Source of the DNA: Pseudofrankia nepalensis
GTDB lineage: Bacteria > Actinomycetota > Actinomycetes > Frankiales > Frankiaceae
Reading direction: 5' to 3' (one strand)
DNA length: 64,000 nucleotides
NCBI RefSeq assembly: GCF_016786305.1
Contig: NZ_JADWYV010000004.1
The notes beneath the pieces are model-generated. The model ran no database searches. It saw nothing but the letters and a program-made list of their open reading frames with translations, and was not told the DNA's origin. Positions 35,832-44,834 of this stretch are shown here, piece by piece; position 1 is the stretch's first letter, and each line of letters opens with the position of its first letter. The position numbers and the translations under genes were made by a program.

Positions 35832-36285
35832 AACCACCCCTCCGCGCTCGCGTGCGTCAGCGTCGGCGGCACGCTGGCCCTTTCGAACGGGTCAGCCGGA
35901 TCACCTCACGACGCCGTTCGAAGGGCCTAGGTTCACGGAGACCGGGCCGCGGTCCGCGATCGTAACTCCCGATCCCGGCACACCTGGGCTGGCCGCGTGA
36001 CCGGCGAGTCGTTCCCGTACGCCGGGCGGCCAACAGCGGACGTTCAACGGGTAGCCACTTTCTCGAACCACATCGGAGGACGGCCGCCATTCGCGGAGAT
36101 TCGCGCTGTTCCAGACAATGCCGGGGAACCGACGGGTGGTTAGCTGACCAGCAAAGTGGTCACTCGCCCGCGGAAAAGTCACCGACGCCAAGCACCACGG
36201 CGCGAATCGGGACACGCCCGGCCGTACTTCTAGATCGGTCCACGGTGCCAGACCGGTGAGCGTTGATGCCGGTCCACCGAACGGA
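35832..36285. other. Intergenic stretch upstream of the molybdenum hydroxylase operon
   Basis: About 450 bp with no supported gene on either strand. It should contain the promoter of the hydroxylase operon and the terminator of the upstream glycosidase gene. No clear operator palindrome stands out. Confidence 0.45.
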
Positions 36286-37758
36286 TCATTCGGCGCGGAG
36301 CATGTCGAGGACGACCGCGGCGGTGGGCGCGAAGTCGGGCGCTCCGTGTCCGGCGCCGTCGACCGGCGAGTAGTACTCGTAGGGCCGGCTGGAACGGGTG
36401 ACCAGCTCGACGGTGTCCTCCCGGAGCCTTCGTGCCTCGACGGCCCGCCCCGACCTGGCGAGCCCGTCGGCGAGCAGCCAGTTCACCATCGGCCACACCG
36501 GTCCCCGCCAGTACCGGCACGGGTCGAACGCGGGGGCGTCGAAGGGCACGCTGGCCGGCCCGTACCGACCGGTCCACCGCGGGCCGAAAAGCTGCCCGGC
36601 GAGGTGACCGACCTGCTCGGGAGGCACGGCTCCGGCGTACAGGGCGAGGAAGCCCGCCACCGTCTCGTCCGGCAGCGGCCGGCCGGTGCGGGCGTCCTGA
36701 TGCCGCGGGAATCCGTCGGCCAGCAGGTTCGCGAACGCGTCCTGGGTGGTGCGCATGGCCCGGCGAAGCCCCGGGGGAAGGGTCTGCCCGGCGTCGGCCG
36801 CGACCATTTCCAGCTGGTGGTTGGCGCGTACCAGCACCGCGTTGAACCCGACGTCCCGGATCGCTGGCAGCCCGGCCGCCTCGATCTCGGCGAACCGGTA
36901 ATGCGCCGCGCGCAGCCGGCGGGTGAGCTCGTAGAGGGTGAACAGCTCGTCCGCCGCGATCCGTTCCCGGGCCGGCACCGTCCTGTTGTCGCGGCGAAGC
37001 CCGTCGAGCACGTCCACCGCTCCCGAGTCCCTGACGGCACGGACCCTCGCCGGTATGAGGTGGCGGACAGCAGCCGACCAGGGAGGCGTGTCATCCATGC
37101 CCGACTCCCACGGATGCACCACCGCGACCAGGCCACTGCCCCCCGGGTCACGTTCCCGGTAGAGCCATTCGTGATAGGCGATCAGGCCGGGCAGCACCTG
37201 TCGGTAGAACGCCAGCCGCCGCCGCGCCGGCATGACCTCGCCGACGCGGGCAACCGCCTCCGCCACCAGCGGCGGCTGGGTGACCCCGCTGGTCTCCACC
37301 GCCGGCGGAGCCTCGACCGCCTTCCGGACGCCCCACAGCCGGGGGTCCGCGTGGTAGGGCTCACCGGCGGCCGGGCAGAACCTGATGTGCGGCAGCATCC
37401 CGTTGGGCCACTGCCCCGTGAACAGGGACACCACCTCGGCGGCGGCCCGCTCCACGTCCACATGACGCAGACCGATCGCGACGAAACAGCTGTCCCACAG
37501 CCACTGGTGGCCATACAACCGCGCCGACGGCCGAGTGAATCCCCCGCCGTCGTTGGAACGCAGCGTCTCGAGCGCGCAGGCCCGCGCGGCCTCGAGCGCG
37601 GGACCGGACGCCGCCGTCTCGACGGGCGCGCCGGCCTGGCGAGCGGCCAACGAAACGACGTCGTCCGGCTCCCCGCGGCGCTCGGAGGGCACCCGGCCCG
37701 TCGCCGTCATGGGAAGCTGACCCGTGCCCGGCGAGGACACGTCCTCCGTCGTCGCCAT
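36286..37758 (-). CDS. Six-hairpin glycoside hydrolase (MGH1/GH63-like)
   Basis: A 490-aa (alpha/alpha)6-barrel glycosidase. Motifs in order: YGHQWLWDSCFVAIGL near 85-100, HPWESGMDDTPPW near 215-227 with the acid Asp, YWRGPVWPMVNWLL near 420, and the C-terminal Glu motif EYYSPVDG with PTAAVVLDML. This set is typical of mannosylglycerate / glucosylglycerate hydrolase-like and GH63 enzymes. There is no signal peptide, so it acts in the cytoplasm, perhaps on a compatible solute or oligosaccharide. ATG 37758 is chosen from the position of a GGGA site and the start of similarity. Its neighbour is a WhiB gene on the same strand. Confidence 0.82.
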   Translation of the reverse strand: MATTEDVSSPGTGQLPMTATGRVPSERRGEPDDVVSLAARQAGAPVETAASGPALEAARACALETLRSNDGGGFTRPSARLYGHQWLWDSCFVAIGLRHVDVERAAAEVVSLFTGQWPNGMLPHIRFCPAAGEPYHADPRLWGVRKAVEAPPAVETSGVTQPPLVAEAVARVGEVMPARRRLAFYRQVLPGLIAYHEWLYRERDPGGSGLVAVVHPWESGMDDTPPWSAAVRHLIPARVRAVRDSGAVDVLDGLRRDNRTVPARERIAADELFTLYELTRRLRAAHYRFAEIEAAGLPAIRDVGFNAVLVRANHQLEMVAADAGQTLPPGLRRAMRTTQDAFANLLADGFPRHQDARTGRPLPDETVAGFLALYAGAVPPEQVGHLAGQLFGPRWTGRYGPASVPFDAPAFDPCRYWRGPVWPMVNWLLADGLARSGRAVEARRLREDTVELVTRSSRPYEYYSPVDGAGHGAPDFAPTAAVVLDMLRAE

Positions 37759-37957
37759 GGCGCCAGTCCCTTCACAGATTCGCGTCGACTGGCAGGATTC
37801 GGCCCCAAAGGCCCGTGAGGAGTTCGGGCCGGTCGACGTAGCCGACGCGGTCGCCGTGCCGGTCCGCCCCGGCCGCCGGCGGCCGGCGGCCGGCGAAACC
37901 TGGCCGAGAACCAGGGAAGCGCCAGCCGACCGGGAATCGGCGGCCGGATCTACTCGC

Positions 37958-38452
37958 TCACGCCGCGCTCGGCCGCAGCAGCGGCCCCTCGGCGTTGGTG
38001 AACCTCTCGGCCGGCGTGGTACCGCCCCAGATCCCGTGCCGTTCCCCCGCGACCACCGCGCACAGCAGGCACTGCACGCGGACCGGGCATCCGGCGCAGA
38101 TCTCCTTGGCGACCGCCTCGCGCCGGCGCCGTTCCTGCGCGTCGATGGCCTCCGGCGGGTAGAAGATCTCGACGTCGGCCGGTCCGCAGGCGGCGCCGAA
38201 CCGCCAGTCGGTGAGGTCGCCCTCGGCGTCACCTCCGTCGAGGCTGTCGACGTTCTCGAGGTTGTCGAGGTCGGCGTCGACGTCGAGACCGCCCTCGATG
38301 GGCTCGGGAACGAGGGTCGCGTCAAGGACAGTCGCCGCCTCACCGTCGCCGGGCAGCCGGCGGCCGAGCGGCAGAGGGAGCGCGGAGTCCGGCTCCGGGC
38401 GGGTGAACGGAGGGCGACCAACGGGGGCGGCTTGCGCGGAACGCGTCGACAT
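37958..38452 (-). CDS. WhiB family iron-sulfur transcriptional regulator
   Basis: A 164-aa WhiB-like protein. The four cluster cysteines are Cys89, Cys119, Cys122 and Cys128, followed by the family turn GIWGG at 140-144 and a short C-terminal tail. The first ~80 residues are an unusual acidic extension (DVDADLDNLENVDSLDGGD). WhiB proteins bind a [4Fe-4S] cluster sensitive to NO and oxygen and work with sigma factors. It lies 300 bp from the divergent cytochrome bd operon, which fits a redox-linked region. Confidence 0.92.
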   Translation of the reverse strand: MSTRSAQAAPVGRPPFTRPEPDSALPLPLGRRLPGDGEAATVLDATLVPEPIEGGLDVDADLDNLENVDSLDGGDAEGDLTDWRFGAACGPADVEIFYPPEAIDAQERRRREAVAKEICAGCPVRVQCLLCAVVAGERHGIWGGTTPAERFTNAEGPLLRPSAA

Positions 38453-38690
38453 CGGACCTCGCTCAGGTTGAGAAGGGCAACCGCGGGGCCTATTCCCGTG
38501 CGGGCCGGCACAAACCTCGCGATTCCGCAAATGCGCCGCCGTGTCCGCCCAGGTGCCGGCTCCGCGCACGCGCTCGGGACCTCGCCGTCCCCTCGCCGCC
38601 CCCTCGTCCCACACCCACCGCCACACCCACCGCCCCGCCCGCCGCGTCGTCGACCGCGTCACAGCGGCTCAGCGCGCTTGCCGACCCATG

Positions 38691-38736
38691 ATCTTCGACG
38701 TAGCGTAGAAGATATCTTCGACAGAGCGTAGAAGAT
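38691..38736. promoter_or_regulatory. Two abutting 23-bp palindromic operators before cydA
   Basis: Two directly adjacent 23-bp copies (38691-38713 and 38714-38736) differ at only two or three bases. Each begins ATCTTCGAC and ends TAGAAGAT, so each is itself an inverted repeat with 6-bp arms. The second copy ends 15 bp before the cydA ATG, overlapping where the promoter or ribosome-binding site begins. This is the geometry of a repressor site; the regulator is not encoded next to it. Confidence 0.8.
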
Positions 38737-38751
38737 CTTTGGGGTGAGCTC

Positions 38752-40224
38752 ATGGAGCTGGCGTCGGCACCGGTGATCCTCGCGTCGACCGATCTCGCCC
38801 GCGGGCAGACGGCCTTCAGCCTCGCGTTCCACATCTGCTTCGCCGTGTTCGGCGTCGGGCTGCCGTGGCTGCTCCTGTACACCGAGGGACGCTGGCTGCG
38901 GACCGGCGACGAGGTCTGGTACGCGCTCACCCGCAAGTGGGCCCGGGCCTTCGCCGTGCTGTTCGCCGTCGGGGCGGTCTCCGGGACGGTGCTGTCGTTC
39001 GAGTTCGGCCTGCTGTGGCCGGCCTTCATGTCCCGCTACGGCGGGGCGCTCGGGCTGTCGTTCACCCTGGAGGGCTTCGCGTTCTTCGTCGAAGCGATCT
39101 TCCTCGGGATGTACCTGTACGGCTGGCGGCGGATGCCGCCACGGGCGCACTGGCTGACGCTGTGGCCGATCGCGATCGCCGGAACCCTCTCGACGCTGTT
39201 CATCATCACGGCGAACGCCTGGATGAACGTGCCGCGCGGGGTGCGGGAGCACGACGGCACGGTGGTCTCGGCCGAGCCGCTCGCGCCGTTTCTCAGCCCG
39301 TCCACCCCGCACCAGGTCGTGCACATGATGCTGGCCGCCCTGATGTGCACCGGCGGCGCGGTCGCCGGGGTGTACGCGGTCGGGATGCTGCGCGGCCGGC
39401 GGGACGCCTACCACCAGGCCGGGCTACGGGTCGGGCTGGTCACCGTCCTGGCCTGCGCGCCGCTGCAGCTGGTGGTCGGCGACTGGGCCGCCCGGGTCGT
39501 CGGCGACGCGCAGCCGATGAAGCTCGCGGCGATGGAGGGCCTGTACCGCACCGGCGCGCACGCCCCGCTGACCATCGGCGGGATCTACGACGAGGCCACC
39601 GGCGAGGTCCGGTACGGCATCGAGATCCCTGGCGGCCTGTCGCTGCTGCAGGGCTTCAGCCGGGACCACGTGGTGCCCGGCCTCGAGGCGGTGCCGGCGG
39701 CCGACCGGCCGAACGCCCTGCTCGTCCACTCGGCGTTCACCCTGATGGTCGGGCTCGGCACGGCGATGATCGGGCTGTCCGCGCTGGTGGCGGTCACGGC
39801 GCTGCGCCGCCGGCGCCGCGGCGCGCGCCCGCTGGTGCCCACCGGCAGATACTGGCTGCTGGCCGCCACGGCGACCGGTCCCGCGTCGATGCTCGCCATG
39901 CTGGCCGGCTGGGAGGTCACCGAGGGCGGGCGCCAGCCCTGGATCGTCTACGGGCGGATGCGGGTGGACGAGGCGGTCACCAGCAGCGCCGGCATCGGCT
40001 GGGCGTTCGCCGGCACGCTGACGCTCTACCTGGGCCTGGCGACGGCTCTGGTGCTCATCCTCCGCCGGATGGCCACCGGCGGACCCGCCCAGCAGCAGAC
40101 CGCCGCCGGCCCCCCGGTGGACGGCCCACCACCGGCCGACGGCCCGCCACCGGCCGACGGTGCGTCACCCGGCCCGCTCCCGGCCGTCCGGGCGTCGGCC
40201 GGACCCGCCGGAGGCGCGCGGTGA
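38752..40224 (+). CDS. cydA: Cytochrome bd ubiquinol/menaquinol oxidase subunit I
   Basis: A 490-aa membrane subunit carrying the quinol site and the hemes. His27 (SLAFHICF) corresponds to the heme ligand near the N-terminus, and the GRQPWIVYGRMR motif near 390 is the family signature. About nine transmembrane helices and a short Q-loop make it of the CioA-like, short-loop kind. The C-terminal ~35 residues are a Pro/Gly-rich tail. Oxidises quinol and reduces O2 to water at low oxygen without pumping protons. ATG 38752 follows GGTGAG. It overlaps cydB by 4 bp. Confidence 0.95.
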   Translation: MELASAPVILASTDLARGQTAFSLAFHICFAVFGVGLPWLLLYTEGRWLRTGDEVWYALTRKWARAFAVLFAVGAVSGTVLSFEFGLLWPAFMSRYGGALGLSFTLEGFAFFVEAIFLGMYLYGWRRMPPRAHWLTLWPIAIAGTLSTLFIITANAWMNVPRGVREHDGTVVSAEPLAPFLSPSTPHQVVHMMLAALMCTGGAVAGVYAVGMLRGRRDAYHQAGLRVGLVTVLACAPLQLVVGDWAARVVGDAQPMKLAAMEGLYRTGAHAPLTIGGIYDEATGEVRYGIEIPGGLSLLQGFSRDHVVPGLEAVPAADRPNALLVHSAFTLMVGLGTAMIGLSALVAVTALRRRRRGARPLVPTGRYWLLAATATGPASMLAMLAGWEVTEGGRQPWIVYGRMRVDEAVTSSAGIGWAFAGTLTLYLGLATALVLILRRMATGGPAQQQTAAGPPVDGPPPADGPPPADGASPGPLPAVRASAGPAGGAR

Positions 40225-41252
40225 GCGCCGCCGATCTGCTGCTGCTCGTCATGGTCGGCGGGCTGACCGCGTATGCCCTGCTGGCCGGCGCCGACTTCGG
40301 CGCCGGGGTGTGGGACCTGCTGGCCCGCGGCCGCGACGCCGGCGACGCCCGGACGCTGATCGCGGGGGCCCTGGGGCCGGTCTGGGAGGCCAACCACGTC
40401 TGGCTGATCTTCGTCATCGTCGCGATGTTCAGCGGGTTCCCGCCGGCGTTCGGCGTGGTCGGGTCCACGCTGGAGCTGCCGCTCGTCCTGGCGCTGGTCG
40501 GCATCGTGCTGCGGGGAGCCGCCTACGTGTACCGGGCGTACGGGGCCGGCGCCGCCGGACCGGACCAGTGGTGGGGGCATGTGTTCGCCGCCGCCTCCAC
40601 CGTCACGCCGTTCGCGCTCGGCGTCTGCGGCGCCGCGCTGGCCACCGGCGACCTGGCGACCGACGACCCGCTCGCCCCGCTGACCAACCCGTTCGGCCTG
40701 GTGTCCGGAGTCTTCGCCGTCGTCGTCACCGCCTTCCTGGCCGCCGTCTACCTGTGCCGCGACGCGGCCTCGTCACCCGCGACGGCGCATCTGGTGCCCT
40801 ACTTCCGGCGGCGCGCTCTCGGCGGCGCGGTGGTGGCCGGCATGCTCGCCGCGGTCCTGCTGCCGCTGCTGTGGCGGGAGGCGCCGGTGGTCGCCGACCG
40901 CTTCGCCGACCGCTCACCGCTGTTCGTCGCGCTGTCCGCGGCGGGCGGGATCGGCGCGCTGACGCTGGTGTGGCGGCACCGGTTCGTCGCGGCCCGGCTC
41001 GCCGCCGGGCTGGCGGTCGCCGCCGTGCTCTGGGGCTGGGCCGCGGCCCAGTATCCCGACCTGGTGGTCGGCCACTCCACGGTGAGCGACGCCGCGGCCC
41101 CGGCCGCGAACATCCAGGCGCTGCTGCTGGCGATCGGGTTCGGGATGGTGGCGCTGGTCCCCGCACTGTGGATGCTGTTCCGCATGTTTTCCCGCCCCGA
41201 GCTGCCCGACCCGCGTCCAGCCCCGGATCGGCGCCCGCCCGCCGCTGAATGA
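40221..41252 (+). CDS. cydB: Cytochrome bd oxidase subunit II
   Basis: A 343-aa membrane protein with the typical N-terminus (YALLAGADFGAGVWDLLA) and GPVWEANHVWLI near 50, and eight to nine hydrophobic segments. It stabilises the diheme site of CydA. The GTG at 40221 overlaps the cydA stop (GTGA) and has GGAGG upstream. No cydC/cydD assembly transporter genes follow; the operon ends in a strong hairpin. Confidence 0.95.
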   Translation: MSAADLLLLVMVGGLTAYALLAGADFGAGVWDLLARGRDAGDARTLIAGALGPVWEANHVWLIFVIVAMFSGFPPAFGVVGSTLELPLVLALVGIVLRGAAYVYRAYGAGAAGPDQWWGHVFAAASTVTPFALGVCGAALATGDLATDDPLAPLTNPFGLVSGVFAVVVTAFLAAVYLCRDAASSPATAHLVPYFRRRALGGAVVAGMLAAVLLPLLWREAPVVADRFADRSPLFVALSAAGGIGALTLVWRHRFVAARLAAGLAVAAVLWGWAAAQYPDLVVGHSTVSDAAAPAANIQALLLAIGFGMVALVPALWMLFRMFSRPELPDPRPAPDRRPPAAE

Positions 41253-41287
41253 CGAAGCGCCGCCGGCGCGGCATCGGCCCGGCCCGC

Positions 41288-41321
41288 CCGCGGCCGCCCT
41301 GAAACCCCGGGGCGGCCGCGG
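41288..41321. terminator. Bidirectional terminator after cydAB
   Basis: A perfect 12-bp stem, CCGCGGCCGCCC and its complement, with a 10-nt loop. It lies between the convergent ends of cydB and the DUF397 gene. Confidence 0.8.
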
Positions 41322-41330
41322 TCGGCGCGG

Positions 41331-41564
41331 CTACGCCACCCGCGGCAAATCGTCGTACTCGCCTCGTTTCACGGCCGCGAGGAACTCGGCCCAGGCTCCG
41401 GAGGAGATGAGGGTGGGCTGGCTGAGCGAGCCGCGCAGGACCACCGCGACGCCCGGCACCCGCCAGGCGGCCTCGACGGAGTCGACCGTCTTCGGGTCCG
41501 CGGCCGACGGCCGCCGCCACGCCGGCGGGTCGTCACAGGGCGGGTCGTCACAAGGGATGGGCAT
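41331..41564 (-). CDS. DUF397 domain protein
   Basis: A 77-aa protein whose C-terminal half matches DUF397: a VAVVLRGS strand, then ISSGAWAEFLAAVKRGEYDD. In actinomycetes DUF397 proteins normally sit beside an XRE regulator and act as its small partner. Here no such regulator is adjacent, and the N-terminal WRKSS-type half is poorly conserved. ATG 41564 has GGAG 7 nt upstream. Confidence 0.75.
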   Translation of the reverse strand: MPIPCDDPPCDDPPAWRRPSAADPKTVDSVEAAWRVPGVAVVLRGSLSQPTLISSGAWAEFLAAVKRGEYDDLPRVA

Positions 41565-41854
41565 GGGCGCCGCTCCTTGGCCCGGATCGGAACATGCGGA
41601 GGGCCAGCTGGCTGGCCTCCGAAAGGAAGACGCGCAGCCCGCCCCCGACCGTTGCGGCGGATTCGTCCCCGGATTTGGGAAGCGTCGTCGGGCTGACCTT
41701 CGGTTGTCCTGGTCTTTGGTCTTCCTCCAGGCGGCGGAGTGATCACGGCGACGCGGGCCGGCGGCTCAGGATGCCGGAGTGAGGCCCGGCGGCTTCGAGG
41801 GTCGGAGCGCGCCCGCCTCGACAACGCGGTCGCGCCGGCTGGACGCGCCGCCGG

Positions 41855-42430
41855 TCACGACGGCTGGCACGCGCCGACGAGGCGGAGGGTGAACTCGCTG
41901 TACTGCCAGACGACCGCGTCCTCGGAGAGCTCGCGGTCCTCGCGGTACCAGGTCGCGACGCCCATGCCGAGGTCGAGCACGGCGTAGGAGGCCAGGCGCG
42001 CCGAGGTCACGTGGAAGCGCCCCGCGGCGACTCCCGCGTGGATGAGCTCCCGGAAACACGCTTCGTATTCGGCGCGGAGCGCCAGCACCTTGCCGCGATG
42101 GGGCTCGGTCAGGCTGCGGATCTCGCGATTGCCGACGAAGGCCTCGAGCCGGTGCCGCGCGTGGTAGCGGACGTGCGCCTCGGCGGCCCTGCGCAGGCGT
42201 TCGGTCGGGTCGTCGCTGCTGGCGACGGCGGCCTGGTGGAGGGCGAGCAGCTCCGCCATCGTGGCGGTCATGATCTGGGCCAGCAGGTCCTGCTTGGACG
42301 CGACGTGCTTGTACAGGCTCGGGCCGCGGATCCCGACCGCGGCGCCGATGTCGGCCATCGTGGTCGCCTCGTAGCCCCGGCGGGTGAACAGTTCCAGCGC
42401 CGCGGCGCGGATGTCGTCGGACCGGCTCAC
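41855..42430 (-). CDS. TetR family transcriptional regulator
   Basis: A 191-aa TetR protein with the helix-turn-helix at about 25-50 (TMADIGAAVGIRGPSLYKHV) and a C-terminal ligand domain like that of KstR2/FadR-type acyl-CoA sensing regulators. The GTG start has GGAAGG upstream. It is divergent from the acyl-CoA dehydrogenase operon across 134 bp containing two palindromes, so it is the likely repressor of that operon. An acyl-CoA inducer is inferred from context. Confidence 0.88.
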   Translation of the reverse strand: MSRSDDIRAAALELFTRRGYEATTMADIGAAVGIRGPSLYKHVASKQDLLAQIMTATMAELLALHQAAVASSDDPTERLRRAAEAHVRYHARHRLEAFVGNREIRSLTEPHRGKVLALRAEYEACFRELIHAGVAAGRFHVTSARLASYAVLDLGMGVATWYREDRELSEDAVVWQYSEFTLRLVGACQPS

Positions 42431-42445
42431 GTTCCTTCCCTCCCA

Positions 42446-42551
42446 GGCTAACCCACGCTAGCCGGCCCGGCCGCGCCTCCATGAGCGATCACACAGAACT
42501 GTTGTTGATCGGAATATACACCTTTAGGATCCCGGCTAATGCCCATTAGCC
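42446..42551. promoter_or_regulatory. Two TetR-type palindromes in the divergent promoter region
   Basis: The site at 42534-42551 is the perfect 18-bp palindrome GGCTAATGCCCATTAGCC, ending 13 bp before the dehydrogenase ATG. A weaker, same-length relative, GGCTAACCCACGCTAGCC, lies at 42446-42463, 15 bp before the TetR start. Between them is an AT-richer segment (GGAATATACACCTTTAGGAT) that could hold the promoter. Confidence 0.75.
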
Positions 42552-42564
42552 ACAGCGAGGTGTC

Positions 42565-43758
42565 ATGGCAGTCGACCTCACCCAGGACCCAGCCGTCGAG
42601 GAGCTCGCGCGACGCACCGCGCAGTTCGTCCGCGAGGTGGTGATCCCCGTCGAGGAGCGGGAGCACGGGGTCGCGCGCTCCGAGGACGTCCGGATCGAGC
42701 TGCAGCGGGCCGCCCGGCAGGCCGGCGTGTTCGCCCCGCATGTGAGCGCCGAGTTCGGCGGGCACGGGCTCGACATGCTCGGCCGGGCCGCCGTGTTCGA
42801 GCAGGCGGGTTACTCGCTGCTGGGCCCCCTCGCGCTGAACATCGCCGCGCCCGACGAGGGCAACATGCACATGCTGGAGGCCATCGCCACCGAGGAGCAG
42901 AAGGAGCAGTACCTGCGGCCGCTCGCCACGGGCGAGGTCCGGTCCTGCTTCGCGATGACGGAGCCCGCGCCGGGCGCCGGCTCCGACCCCAGCGCGCTGA
43001 GCACCCGCGCCGAGCGGGTTCCCGGTGGCTGGCGCATCGACGGCCACAAGTGGTTCATCACCGGCGCCGAGGGCGCGGCCTTCGCGATCTGCATGGCCAG
43101 GACCGCGGGCGCGCCCGGCGACCAGGGCGGCGCCACGATGTTCCTGGTCGACGCCGACAACCCGGGGATGAAGACCATCCGCCACATCGAGACCCTCGAC
43201 GAAAGCCTCTACGGCGGCCACCTCGAGCTCGTCTTCGACAACTGCGTGGTGCCGGACTCGGCCGTGCTCGGCGCGCCCGACCAGGGCTTCCGCTACGCGC
43301 AGGTCAGGCTCGGCCCGGCCCGGATGACGCACTGCATGCGCTGGCTGGGCATCGCCCAGCGGTCGCAGGACATCGCCGTCGCGCGGGCGGCCGAACGGCG
43401 GATCTTCGGCTCCCGGCTCGGCGAGCTCGGCATGGCCCAGCAGATGATCGCCGACAACGAGATCGACATCGCGGCGGCCCGCGGCCTCATCCTCCAGGCC
43501 TGCTGGGAGCTCGACCAGGGACGCTCAGCGTCCCAGTCCACGGCGATCGCCAAGACCTTCTGCGCCGAGGCCATCTGGCGGGTCGTCGACCGCTCGCTGC
43601 AGCTCTGCGGCTCCCTCGGCGTGTCCGGGGACATCCCGCTCGGCCGGTTCCTGCGCGAGGTCCGCCCCTTCCGGATCTACGACGGCCCGTCCGAGACGCA
43701 CCGCTGGGCGATCGCCCGCCGGGTCCTGCGCCAGCACGACCGGGCGGCGCAGCGATGA
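42565..43758 (+). CDS. Acyl-CoA dehydrogenase
   Basis: A 397-aa acyl-CoA dehydrogenase with the FAD/acyl-binding segments CFAMTEPAPGAGSD near 130-143 and WFITGAEGA near 155, and the C-terminal motif RIYDGPSETHRWAIA. The first step of CoA-ester beta-oxidation is expected. Its stop overlaps the start of the phosphotransferase gene by 4 bp. Paired genes of this kind (ACAD with an APH-like protein) recur in actinobacterial catabolism of branched or odd substrates. Confidence 0.92.
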   Translation: MAVDLTQDPAVEELARRTAQFVREVVIPVEEREHGVARSEDVRIELQRAARQAGVFAPHVSAEFGGHGLDMLGRAAVFEQAGYSLLGPLALNIAAPDEGNMHMLEAIATEEQKEQYLRPLATGEVRSCFAMTEPAPGAGSDPSALSTRAERVPGGWRIDGHKWFITGAEGAAFAICMARTAGAPGDQGGATMFLVDADNPGMKTIRHIETLDESLYGGHLELVFDNCVVPDSAVLGAPDQGFRYAQVRLGPARMTHCMRWLGIAQRSQDIAVARAAERRIFGSRLGELGMAQQMIADNEIDIAAARGLILQACWELDQGRSASQSTAIAKTFCAEAIWRVVDRSLQLCGSLGVSGDIPLGRFLREVRPFRIYDGPSETHRWAIARRVLRQHDRAAQR

Positions 43759-44834
43759 GCGACGAGCCGACAAGCGGCGAGCCGGCGGCGGGCGGCGAGC
43801 CGGCGAAGGTGGACGGGCTCGACCTGCCAGCGCTCGAGTCGTACTTCGCCGAGCACGTTCCCGGGTTCGGCGGCCGGCTCACCGCCGAGGTGGTGGCGGG
43901 CGGCCGCTCGAACCTGACCTACCTGCTGTCCGACGGGCGGACGCGATGGGTGCTGCGCCGCCCGCCGCTGGGCGGGCTCACCCCGTCGGCGCACGACATG
44001 CCGCGGGAGTTCCGGGTCGTCGCGGCGCTGTCCGGCACCGATGTTCCGGTGGCCCGGGCCGTCGCGCTCGGGGATCCGGCCGTGCTCGGGGTGCCGTTCA
44101 CCGTCGTCGAGTATGTCGACGGCCTGGTGATCCGCGCGCTCGACGAGCTGCACGCCCTGCCCGAGGAGCAGATCACCCGCTGCGCGCACGGCCTGGTCGA
44201 CGTGCTGGCCCGGCTGCACGCCATCGACCCGGCCGAGGTGGGGCTGGCCGGGTTCGGCCGGGCGGAGGGCTACCTGGCCCGCCAGGTGAAACGCTGGCAC
44301 GAGCAGTGGCAGCGCGTGCGCACCCGCGAGCTCGACGACGTCGACCGGCTGCACGAACGGCTCGTCGCCCTGTGCCCCGCCGAGAGCGGCGCCTCGATCG
44401 TGCACGGCGACTACCGGATCGACAACACGATCCTCGACCCGGCCGACCCGGGCACGGTGCGCGCGGTCGTGGACTGGGAGATGGCGACCCTCGGCGACCC
44501 GCTCGCCGATCTCGGGTTGCACCTGGCCTACTCCCATCCCGCGATCGCCCTGGTGCTCGGCGGCTCGGCGGCGTCCAGCAGCCCGCGGCTGCCCGGCATC
44601 GACGAGCTCACCCAGCGCTACGCCGTCGCGAGCGGACGCGACCTCGGTGACCAGCGGTTCTATCTCGGCCTCGGCTATTTCAAGATCGCCATCATCGCCG
44701 AAGGCATCTACTCCCGGTTCCGGCAGGGCGCGACCGTCGGCACCGGCTTCGAGCTCGCCGGCCAGGCCGTCGAGCCGCTCATCGCCGCCGGGCTCGCCAC
44801 CCTGACGTCGACCGCGTCGCAGGAGACCGCATGA
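43755..44834 (+). CDS. APH-family phosphotransferase associated with acyl-CoA dehydrogenase
   Basis: A 359-aa aminoglycoside-phosphotransferase-fold kinase. The nucleotide-binding start GGRSNLTYLL is near residue 50, the Brenner box HGDYRIDNT near 217 and the metal-binding DWE near 240. It belongs to the group related to the kinase-like domain of ACAD10/ACAD11, which phosphorylates 4-hydroxyacyl-CoA for breakdown. The 4-bp overlap with the dehydrogenase upstream and the SDR downstream supports that job: 4-hydroxy acid catabolism is a good hypothesis. Confidence 0.88.
   Translation: MSDEPTSGEPAAGGEPAKVDGLDLPALESYFAEHVPGFGGRLTAEVVAGGRSNLTYLLSDGRTRWVLRRPPLGGLTPSAHDMPREFRVVAALSGTDVPVARAVALGDPAVLGVPFTVVEYVDGLVIRALDELHALPEEQITRCAHGLVDVLARLHAIDPAEVGLAGFGRAEGYLARQVKRWHEQWQRVRTRELDDVDRLHERLVALCPAESGASIVHGDYRIDNTILDPADPGTVRAVVDWEMATLGDPLADLGLHLAYSHPAIALVLGGSAASSSPRLPGIDELTQRYAVASGRDLGDQRFYLGLGYFKIAIIAEGIYSRFRQGATVGTGFELAGQAVEPLIAAGLATLTSTASQETA

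Noticed and set aside
38865..40220. Upstream extension of the cydB reading frame through cydA
   Set aside because: The frame is open only because of high GC; cydB starts at GTG 40221 with its own ribosome-binding site and family N-terminus.
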